NCBI GenBank assembly: GCA_029263275.1
Contig: JAJCXU010000118.1
Span: forward strand, 1 to 5,798
Reading direction: 5' to 3'
Length of the DNA stretch: 5,798 nt
From: Ilumatobacter sp.
GTDB taxonomy: Bacteria > Actinomycetota > Acidimicrobiia > Acidimicrobiales > Ilumatobacteraceae
Shown: one piece after another, positions 1 to 4,950 of the stretch
Layout of the letters: each line of letters starts with the position of its first letter
How positions within the stretch are numbered: the first letter of the stretch is position 1
Made by a program: the position numbers and the translations under genes
The notes under the pieces: generated by a model
Seen by the model: the letters and a program-made list of their open reading frames with translations, nothing else
The model's database searches: none
Told to the model about the DNA's origin: nothing

Positions 1-19
1 CGCCGGAGTCACCGCCGGG

Positions 20-544
20 TCAGACGCCGACGAGCTCGCGCCACCGGCTCCCGTAGTCGACGTCGATCGAGGCGGGCGTGAGCTGGAGTGTTGCTTCAGG
101 GATCATGTCGGCGACCACGCGCGCCTCGGTGTAGTGATGGCCGATGTGACGCAGCCCGGCAAAGAGCGGCTTGCGGATTTCGATCAGCTCCACGGGCGGC
201 AGCTCGTCGAGGAACCCCCAGATCTTGAACGCCATTCTCAGGTCATGGACGACAGGCGCACGCGAGAACAACGACGCCCGCCTCAGCGCGACGCCCAGGC
301 ACCCACGAATCGCGTCCTCGATGTGTTCGCCTTCCTGCAGGTGCAGTGAGGGCGCGAGTTGCCGGGCGATGCGCAGCGCAAATCCCTGGTCGGGCCCCGG
401 GTGGCCCCGCCGTGGACCTTGGGGTTGGAAGCCAGGGATTTCGCCCGGCCGATCGGGCATCCAGCTCTCAGGAACGTGATCGGGCGAGCGGTAGGCGCGG
501 GCGCGAGACGTGTGTGCGACGGGGCTGAACTTCGGTGCGGCCAT
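20..544 (-). CDS. Conserved hypothetical actinobacterial protein downstream of TetR regulator
   Basis: A 174-residue protein of unknown function. It starts ATG at 544 and stops TGA at 20-22. The N-terminal third (residues 1-55) is rich in Pro, Gly and Arg and looks extended, with segments such as SPDHVPESWMPDRPGEI and GPDQGFALRIA. The centre (about 75-115) looks helical, with an RRASLFSRAPVVHDL stretch followed by AFKIWGFLDELPP, then a His-rich segment HIGHHYTEARVVADM near 133-147. I see no signal peptide, membrane span or catalytic motif. From memory it resembles a small uncharacterised family in Actinobacteria, but I can give it no name. Only an AGGG element 2 nt before the ATG could act as a ribosome site, so translation may depend partly on the upstream gene. 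It lies 45 bp after the TetR gene in the same direction and is probably co-transcribed with it. Existence is fairly sure; function is unknown. Confidence 0.75.
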   Translation of the reverse strand: MAAPKFSPVAHTSRARAYRSPDHVPESWMPDRPGEIPGFQPQGPRRGHPGPDQGFALRIARQLAPSLHLQEGEHIEDAIRGCLGVALRRASLFSRAPVVHDLRMAFKIWGFLDELPPVELIEIRKPLFAGLRHIGHHYTEARVVADMIPEATLQLTPASIDVDYGSRWRELVGV

Positions 545-589
545 TGCCCTAGTTCTACAGGATCGGCAGCAACTTCGGTGCGACGATCG

Positions 590-1195
590 TCAGGTTGGCG
601 CGGACAGCTGTTGCCCGAGGTGAAGGACGAGCACAGCGGCGACCGATGATCGATCGCCATCGAACGATCGGGTCAGAAACTCGAGCGACTCGAACTGCAG
701 CGCCATCTCGGCGGCGACTTCGGCATGTCGGCGGCGATCATCCGACAACCTCTTGAACTCCGTCGAGAAACAATCGACTGCCGAGTGGCTGAAGACAGAC
801 CGATCCGGCACCTCGCCGTCAGCGCTTCCGGCCTCAGACGAATTGGCCGCTCGAAGTCCGGCCCGCGTCAACGGAGCCAATCGTTCGTAGGCGTTCAGCC
901 GATGCTCGACGAATCGGACGATTCGCTCGTCGATCGGTCCATGCCCGACGTCGAGGGGCATCTCGCGATCGACGCGACTGACGAGATGCCACAGCGCGGC
1001 GTCGATCAGGCCGTCGCGGTGATGGAAATACCGATAGATCGAGCGCGTCGACACGCCTGAGCGTTCTGAGACGTCTTCGACTGCCGGGTTGGGATTCCCC
1101 GCCTCGAACAGGTCGACGACGGCGTCCAGCACCGTGCCTTGATTGCGCTCCCGACGCGCGATCCGACCATCTGTTGTCAACTTCTCTGTCACCAT
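590..1195 (-). CDS. TetR/AcrR-family transcriptional regulator
   Basis: A one-component repressor of the TetR type, expected to act as a cytoplasmic DNA-binding dimer released by a small ligand. From the ATG at 1195 it has 201 residues, a usual TetR length. The N-terminal helix-turn-helix is clear: VLDAVVDLFEAG (about 22-33), then VEDVSERSGVSTRSIYRYF (about 39-57), with the recognition helix near 49-57 and the typical aromatic YRYF end. The C-terminal ligand domain (about 65-201) is divergent and gives no clue to the ligand. The open frame extends to 1240, but a GGAGGG element sits just before 1195, so the start is ATG 1195 or GTG 1192. An inverted repeat lies 18-42 bp upstream, suggesting autoregulation. 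The downstream hypothetical gene is the likely partner or target. Family is sure; ligand and target are not. Confidence 0.92.
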   Translation of the reverse strand: MVTEKLTTDGRIARRERNQGTVLDAVVDLFEAGNPNPAVEDVSERSGVSTRSIYRYFHHRDGLIDAALWHLVSRVDREMPLDVGHGPIDERIVRFVEHRLNAYERLAPLTRAGLRAANSSEAGSADGEVPDRSVFSHSAVDCFSTEFKRLSDDRRRHAEVAAEMALQFESLEFLTRSFDGDRSSVAAVLVLHLGQQLSAPT

Positions 1196-1197
1196 CA

Positions 1198-1203
1198 CCC
1201 TCC
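1198..1203 (-). promoter_or_regulatory. Ribosome binding site deciding the TetR start
   Basis: Read on the minus strand, GGAGGG occupies 1203-1198. The GGAGG core is 3 nt from ATG 1195 and 6 nt from the in-frame GTG at 1192. The longer frame up to 1240 would place this site inside the gene and runs through the putative operator, so it is disfavoured. By spacing the GTG at 1192 is slightly better; the ATG is kept as the conventional choice. Confidence 0.6.
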
Positions 1204-1212
1204 GGAGACATC

Positions 1213-1237
1213 TTGACAGACCGGTCGATTGCGTCAA
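1213..1237. promoter_or_regulatory. Candidate TetR operator (nested inverted repeat)
   Basis: TTGAC at 1213-1217 and GTCAA at 1233-1237 form an inverted repeat, and a perfect 8-bp palindrome GACCGGTC lies inside at 1219-1226. On the minus strand the right half reads TTGACG and could serve as a -35 element for the regulator gene; I see no convincing -10. GACCGGTC-like palindromes just upstream of tetR genes are common autoregulatory operators in actinobacteria. The symmetry is seen directly; binding by this regulator is inferred. Confidence 0.5.
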
Positions 1238-1296
1238 CAACTTCTGATGAAAGCTTAACGCTCTAGCAATGTTGGCGGCCGAAGCCGACGCAGGAC

Positions 1297-2898
1297 TCAG
1301 GACGTATGCAGGAGGCCGTACACGAGGCTGTCCTCAAGTGCGCGCCACGATGCTTCGATGATGTTGGGGCTCACGCCGATGGTCGTCCAATCCCGAACGC
1401 CATTTGTTGCCGACAACAGCACTCGCGTGGTCGCACCGGTGGCAGACCCGCCATCGAGAATCCGCACTTTGTAGTCGATGAGGTGGATCTCGGCGAGTTG
1501 CGGCAGCGACTGGCCAGCAGCCATCCGGAACGCGGTGTCGATGGCGTTGACCGGACCGTTGCCCTCAGCAATCGACACATGACGTTCAGCACCCTCGTCG
1601 TTCGGACCGCCACCGATCCACAGCTTGACGGTTGCCTCGGTGCTGAATGAACCGTCACCCAGCTCATCGGTGATCACCCGCATCGACTCGACCTCAAAGA
1701 GGTCGGCGACGCCACCGGTGGCTCGCCGCATGAGCAACTCGAGCGAGGCGTCAGCAGCTTCGAAGTGATACCCCTCGTGCTCGAGGCGCTTGAGCTGGTC
1801 GATGACGTCGTTGATCTGGGCACCATCGATCTCCAGCCCGAGTTCGTCGGCCTTCATCTGAATCGTGGCCCGTCCGGCCATCTCCGACACGACAAACCGT
1901 GTGCCGTTGCCGACCGCGACCGGGTCGATGTGCTCATAGGCGTCCTTCGCCCGCGCAATCGCCGAAACGTGCAGGCCCGCCTTGTGGGCGAAGGCCGACG
2001 AGCCGACGTACGGCGCCTGCGCGTCGACGGCTCGATTCAGTGTTTCCGCGACGCGATGGCTGACCGATGTGAGATGCTCAAGCCGACCTTCGGGCAGACA
2101 CGTGAACCCTTGCTTCAACTGCAGGTTCGGGATGACCGTGGTGAGGTTGGTGTTGCCCGTGCGCTCTCCCAACCCGTTCAGCGTGCCCTGTACGTGTCCG
2201 GCGCCGGCGCGCACTGCGGCCATCGAGTTGGCAACCGCGCACCCGGTGTCGTCGTGGCAGTGGATGCCGATGATCGCGTCGGCTCCGACATGCGCCTTGA
2301 TGTCGGTCACCACCGCTTCGATCTGGTCGGGCAGCGTCCCTCCATTGGTGTCGCACAACACGAGGTGCGTTGCCCCGTTGATCACTGCTGCCTCGATGGC
2401 ACGCAGCGAGAACTCAGGGTTGCTCGCGTAGCCGTCGAAGAAGTGCTCGAGGTCAACGAGCACGCGCCGCCCTTCGCCGTGCAGGAAGCGGACCGAATCA
2501 GCGATCATCGCTGCACCCTCGTCGAGGGTGGTCTTCATTGCTTCGACGACCTGGTACTCCGAGCTCTTGGCAACGATGCAGACCGCGGCGGTATTGGCTT
2601 CGACCAGGTTGCGCAGAGTTGCGTCGTCATCGGACTTGCCGCGTGGACGCCGAGTGGAACCGAAGGCGACCAGTGTCGACGTGTCGAGGACGAGTTCAGT
2701 CTGTGCCCGAGCGAAGAATTCGATGTCCTTCGGGTTTGCACCAGGCCACCCGCCTTCGATGTAGTGCACTCCGAGACGGTCGAGCTGCTCGGCGATGGCC
2801 AACTTGTCGTCGACGGTCGCCGACACACCCTCGACCTGCAGGCCATCGCGCAAGGTGGTGTCAAACACCTCAACCAGTCGTCCTGCGCGTGGGTCCAT
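1297..2898 (-). CDS. cimA: (R)-citramalate synthase
   Basis: Condenses pyruvate and acetyl-CoA to (R)-citramalate, the first step of the threonine-independent route to 2-oxobutyrate and isoleucine, in the cytoplasm. At 533 residues it has the full family length. The N-terminal TIM barrel (about 8-280) shows FDTTLRDGLQ at 12-21 with the metal and substrate residues of the isopropylmalate/homocitrate synthase family, GIHCHDDTGCAVANS at 211-225 with the metal-binding His pair, and NGLGERTGNTNL at 241-252. The linker region carries AHKAGLHVSAI at 304-314. The C-terminal part (about 400-530) is the LeuA-type regulatory domain, suggesting end-product feedback. The overall pattern, including IEGGWPGANPKD near 47-58, matches CimA better than LeuA. 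Start ATG 2898 has no Shine-Dalgarno site, and an in-frame TGA four codons upstream prevents any real extension. ilvE of the same pathway lies in the same direction about 2 kb upstream. Confidence 0.96.
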   Translation of the reverse strand: MDPRAGRLVEVFDTTLRDGLQVEGVSATVDDKLAIAEQLDRLGVHYIEGGWPGANPKDIEFFARAQTELVLDTSTLVAFGSTRRPRGKSDDDATLRNLVEANTAAVCIVAKSSEYQVVEAMKTTLDEGAAMIADSVRFLHGEGRRVLVDLEHFFDGYASNPEFSLRAIEAAVINGATHLVLCDTNGGTLPDQIEAVVTDIKAHVGADAIIGIHCHDDTGCAVANSMAAVRAGAGHVQGTLNGLGERTGNTNLTTVIPNLQLKQGFTCLPEGRLEHLTSVSHRVAETLNRAVDAQAPYVGSSAFAHKAGLHVSAIARAKDAYEHIDPVAVGNGTRFVVSEMAGRATIQMKADELGLEIDGAQINDVIDQLKRLEHEGYHFEAADASLELLMRRATGGVADLFEVESMRVITDELGDGSFSTEATVKLWIGGGPNDEGAERHVSIAEGNGPVNAIDTAFRMAAGQSLPQLAEIHLIDYKVRILDGGSATGATTRVLLSATNGVRDWTTIGVSPNIIEASWRALEDSLVYGLLHTS

Positions 2899-2946
2899 GG
2901 CGTCGATTCAATCTCGCTCGGGAGCGCTTCGCCACCGACTCGCGAA

Positions 2947-2960
2947 TTGCACGCGTGCAA
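2947..2960. promoter_or_regulatory. 14-bp perfect palindrome upstream of cimA
   Basis: TTGCACGCGTGCAA is a perfect 14-bp palindrome centred about 55 bp upstream of the cimA start codon. Two further half-site-like copies, GGTGTGCA at 2973-2980 and 2986-2993, follow with a 13-bp period. The arrangement suggests a dimeric regulator site with accessory half-sites controlling cimA. I recognise no specific regulator for this sequence and see no clear cimA promoter hexamers nearby. Confidence 0.45.
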
Positions 2961-3069
2961 GATGTGGACATGGGTGTGCATGAACGGTGTGCAACAGGGG
3001 GACAACGAGGGGAAAACTGGGGGCAACGAAAAAGGTTCGTGGATAACCCTGTGTCTTTCTGAAAACCCC

Positions 3070-3098
3070 TTGACCAATGATTTCGCCGCGTCTTTACT
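3070..3098 (+). promoter_or_regulatory. Promoter of the structured RNA (TTGACC-17-TTTACT)
   Basis: TTGACC at 3070-3075 matches five of six -35 consensus bases. TTTACT at 3093-3098 matches four of six -10 bases, with an ideal 17-bp spacer. The predicted start of transcription is about 3103-3106. No protein gene follows for about 800 bp on this strand, but dense RNA hairpins begin at once. It is the best sigma70-type promoter I found in the window. Confidence 0.65.
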
Positions 3099-3103
3099 AG
3101 TGA

Positions 3104-3776
3104 TTGTTCCGGAGAGCGCAAGCCAACCGGGGCGGTGAGGACGGAGCTTCGGCTCGACCCACACCGCTCACGAGGCCCAGCGGAATCGGAGCAGGACAGA
3201 GTTCACGGCCACCTCAGACCGGGTTCGTACTGCGCCTTCGGGTGAAACACGAACAACGGAGAGTCGGCACCGAGTCCGGGCAACCGGCCAAGGTGTCAGG
3301 TCCAACCGAGTCGAGCGGTCCCTTCGGGGAGCGAGCGGCCACGGGGATCTGCAGGGTCGTTCGGGAAACCGGGCGAGTCGGTGAGGCAACCGAACCGAGT
3401 GTCGGCCTTCGGGTCGGGGCACGGAGACGGAGCAGTGGTGCAGAGCCGAAAGATCTGGGGCCACCCCAACTGGCCTCGTGAGGACGGTTCTGATTGGCAC
3501 CAGCTTCTGATGGCTCGGGCAACCGGGTCAGCGTGAAACGGTGACAACTCGGGTGCGGAGTCGGCTTGCCGGCAACGTGTCCCGAAAAGCGGCATCGCCC
3601 GCTGCGCCACAGCGGCCAGTTTCGACTGGACGAGGTGAGGGCAACGGGCGATGTGAACTGATCGAGACGCAGGTTAATTCCCGTCGATCGTTCAGTGGTG
3701 GATCTGTCCGCCTTGAGTGCCCCGAAAGGTGCGCCGACTTCGGTCTGGCTGCACCGGACGGGGCATTCTGCTTTTT
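3104..3776 (+). ncRNA. Large (~670 nt) structured non-coding RNA, unidentified family
   Basis: Nearly the whole stretch folds into local hairpins when read on the plus strand. UUCG loops lie at 3148, 3237, 3323, 3408, 3621 and 3739. Well-paired GNRA loops are GCAA at 3280 (4-bp stem), GAAA at 3365 (8-bp stem 3357-3364/3369-3376) and GCAA at 3519 (8-bp stem 3511-3518/3523-3530); a CUUG loop is at 3565. Longer helices are 3130-3137/3162-3169, 3223-3228/3249-3254, 3266-3271/3292-3297, 3433-3444 with 3454-3472, 3593-3601/3645-3653 (9 bp perfect) and 3654-3665/3684-3694 (one bulge). Many contain G-U pairs that would be A-C mismatches in the opposite transcript, so the plus strand is the RNA. A promoter precedes it and an intrinsic terminator ends it. 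I find none of the conserved elements of RNase P RNA, tmRNA or SRP RNA, and no adjacent nuclease or transposase gene. A known large-RNA class (GOLLD, ROOL, OLE, HEARO-like) is not excluded. The function is unknown; exact ends are approximate. Confidence 0.75.
3715..3776 (+). terminator. Intrinsic terminator / 3' hairpin of the structured RNA
   Basis: A 10-bp stem (3715-3724 with 3759-3768, one G-U) leads through a 3x3 internal loop to a 5-bp stem GGUGC/GCACC (3728-3732/3751-3755). This is topped by GCCGAC/GUCUGGC around a UUCG loop at 3739-3742, with one bulged U. UGC and then five Us (3772-3776) follow the stem. It is much longer and more elaborate than a plain terminator, so it may also be a stable 3' domain of the RNA. 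Confidence 0.75.
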
Positions 3777-3836
3777 CCACCACCCTCGCTCCGTCCACAC
3801 CGCCCACCCCGCCCAACCACCCAGAAACCTCCAAAA
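3777..3836 (+). other. C-rich, G-poor tract (possible Rho-loading site)
   Basis: Of 60 bases, 35 are C and only 5 are G, in a genome region where C and G are otherwise balanced. The tract follows the T-run of the RNA terminator directly and shows no hairpin. A C-over-G bubble in an unstructured transcript is the usual look of a Rho utilisation site, so it may back up termination of read-through into the downstream gene. The composition is seen; the Rho role is inferred. Confidence 0.4.
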
Positions 3837-3880
3837 TCCTGCGCTCGCTTCCCGCTGAGCGGGAAGCTGCCGCAGGATTT
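3834..3880. repeat. Large inverted repeat, possible bidirectional terminator
   Basis: Outer arms AAATCCTGCG (3834-3843) and CGCAGGATTT (3871-3880) are perfect complements. Inside, a 9-bp stem (3847-3855 with 3859-3867) closes on a TGA triloop, separated from the outer arms by a short internal loop. Plus-strand read-through ends in ATTT; minus-strand transcripts would end in ATTTT. It stands between the structured RNA and the oxidoreductase gene, 30 bp before the start codon, and could insulate them. No flanking element marks it as mobile. Confidence 0.55.
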
Positions 3881-3898
3881 CGGGTGAGATTGGGCGGC

Positions 3899-3904
3899 TA
3901 CGGT
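3899..3904 (+). promoter_or_regulatory. Candidate -10 element for leaderless LLM mRNA
   Basis: TACGGT fits the TAnnnT form of actinobacterial -10 elements and ends 6 nt before the ATG at 3911, the spacing expected if transcription starts on the A of the start codon. No Shine-Dalgarno sequence precedes the gene, in line with leaderless translation. A match to TAnnnT alone is weak evidence. Confidence 0.35.
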
Positions 3905-3910
3905 GCGGTG

Positions 3911-4888
3911 ATGGCCACGAACTCGCCGAATCTGGGGATGTGTTTCGATCGAAACCTGCCCGCGGCGGCAATCGTCGAGTTCGCCGAGGCGCTCGAAGCG
4001 GGCGGCGTGGATCAACTGTGGGTGATCGAAGATTGTTTCTACACAGCAGGTATCTCGCTCGCTGCCACCGCACTCGCCCGGACGGAACGGCTGCATGTCG
4101 GGATCGGAATTCTTCCCGCCGTAGCTCGCAACGCCGCAATCACCGCGATGGAGATCGCCACGCTGGCCGAGCTGGCGCCGGGACGGCTACTCCCCGGCAT
4201 CGGCCACGGGGTGCAGGACTGGATGGAGCAGATGGGCGCTCGACGTGCATCACCGCTCACGGCGCTCGACGAGGTGATCACCACCGTCCGGCAGTTACTG
4301 CGCGGTGACACAGTCAACTTCGAGGGACAAGAAGTCACGATGCATGACGTCGCACTCGTGCCGGCGCCAACGCAGGTCCCGCCGGTGCTCGCAGGCGTGC
4401 GGGGACCGAAATCACTGGCACTTGCCGGACGAGTCGCCGACGGCGTCGTGCTCGCCGAGGGTGCGGGGCCCGCCTACGTGCGCCAGGCGATCGAACAGGC
4501 TGGGGCCCCCGAAGGTTTCCGCACGTCAGTGTTCAGCGCTCTGTGCCTGGTCCCCGACCGCAAGGTCGCCTACCAGGCGATGACGCCGTTCCTTGCAGGC
4601 CTGCTCGGGCAATCCGAGGCGTCGATCAAGGCGCACCCACACTTCGACGAGATGATCGAGCGGTTCGAGGCACAGGGTGATGCGGCCATCGCTGACTTCC
4701 CCCACGACTGGTGGATCAACATCGGCGCGATCGGCACGATGGACGACGTCATCGCCCACATCGAAGCCCTCGCAGACGCCGGCGCCAACGATGTCAGCCT
4801 CTTCCCTGGTCCCACCCTGGAGCTCGCACGCGAGGACCTGCAGTCGGTGATCGAGATCACCGCCGCCGCCCGAACATCGTTTGCGTGA
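3911..4888 (+). CDS. LLM-class (luciferase-like) flavin/F420-dependent oxidoreductase
   Basis: A cytoplasmic TIM-barrel oxidoreductase of the bacterial luciferase superfamily. In actinobacteria most such proteins use F420 or FMN; the substrate cannot be told here. It has 325 residues, typical of the family. The N-terminal strand (NLGMCFDRN, 7-15) and the FAEALEAGGVDQLWVIED segment (24-41) form the first barrel units. The family's cofactor-side loop appears as LAPGRLLPGIGHGVQDW (89-104). The segment VPPVLAGVRGPKSLALAGRVADGVVL (157-181) is the conserved later barrel region, and the C-terminus carries the usual GTMDDVIAHIEALADAGANDVSLFP (275-299). ATG 3911 was chosen because homology begins there; the open frame upstream to 3695 is low-complexity Pro/Ser/Thr sequence and runs over the RNA terminator. 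It converges on ilvE, and its stop codon lies inside an inverted repeat. Family sure, cofactor and role unknown. Confidence 0.93.
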   Translation: MATNSPNLGMCFDRNLPAAAIVEFAEALEAGGVDQLWVIEDCFYTAGISLAATALARTERLHVGIGILPAVARNAAITAMEIATLAELAPGRLLPGIGHGVQDWMEQMGARRASPLTALDEVITTVRQLLRGDTVNFEGQEVTMHDVALVPAPTQVPPVLAGVRGPKSLALAGRVADGVVLAEGAGPAYVRQAIEQAGAPEGFRTSVFSALCLVPDRKVAYQAMTPFLAGLLGQSEASIKAHPHFDEMIERFEAQGDAAIADFPHDWWINIGAIGTMDDVIAHIEALADAGANDVSLFPGPTLELAREDLQSVIEITAAARTSFA

Positions 4889-4933
4889 TGATTTTGGTGC
4901 TCTGGCGCACCCTTTTCGTCACGCAAACGATGT
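4874..4933. terminator. Long inverted repeat / terminator between convergent LLM and ilvE genes
   Basis: Arms of 15 bp (4874-4888 and 4919-4933) are perfect complements, and the left arm ends exactly at the LLM stop codon. Inside is a second hairpin GGTGC/GCACC (4896-4900/4907-4911) flanked by TTTT (4892-4895) and followed by CTTTTC (4912-4917), so the inner hairpin works as a plus-strand intrinsic terminator. The right arm lies 18 bp beyond the ilvE stop (4951). The symmetry allows folding in both transcripts, and the likely role is to separate convergent transcription. Confidence 0.65.
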
Positions 4934-4950
4934 GGAGGCAGGGTTCAGGG

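Noticed and set aside
1276..1287. UUCG-capped 4-bp hairpin just after the cimA stop as a terminator (minus strand).
   Set aside because: The stem is only 4 bp and no T-run follows, so it is too weak to call.
2963..3046. Two DnaA-box-like 9-mers (TGTGGACAT at 2963, CGTGGATAA at 3038) in the cimA/RNA intergenic region, hinting at an origin.
   Set aside because: Each is one mismatch off consensus, they are only two, and several such matches are expected by chance in 5.8 kb. No AT-rich unwinding region or dnaA/dnaN genes are nearby.
2899..3069. Leader peptide or T-box/attenuator for cimA on the minus strand.
   Set aside because: I found no short frame with a run of Ile, Leu or Val codons, no T-box sequence and no terminator hairpin with T-run before the cimA start.
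1765..3138. 457-codon plus-strand open frame antisense to cimA.
   Set aside because: The minus-strand frame is an unmistakable citramalate synthase; the antisense frame has a typical mirror composition and no recognisable domain.
3104..3481. Open reading frame of 125 codons on the plus strand inside the structured RNA.
   Set aside because: The product is Arg/Gly/Pro/Ser-rich low-complexity sequence with no ribosome site and no domain. The RNA hairpins explain the composition; frames of this length are common in GC-rich DNA.
3437..3490. Group II intron domain V (GAGCCG ... GAAA ... CGGUUC look-alike).
   Set aside because: The strands do not form the required 34-nt hairpin with an AGC triad and GNRA cap; no reverse transcriptase gene or intron boundary is present.
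3104..3776. RNase P RNA (rnpB), tmRNA (ssrA) or SRP RNA as the identity of the structured RNA.
   Set aside because: The conserved RNase P blocks (GAGGAAAGUCC and the ACAGA/ACAGACCG region), the tmRNA tRNA-like ends and the SRP GGAAG/AGCAG loop are absent, and the length exceeds all three. The UUUCGAC at 3620 and GGUUAAUUCCCG at 3672 recall tmRNA but without the required context.
3214..4139. Several minus-strand open frames of 100-206 codons across the RNA and the LLM start.
   Set aside because: They are Arg/Pro/Ser-rich, overlap one another in different frames and resemble no protein family; they are shadows of GC-rich sequence.
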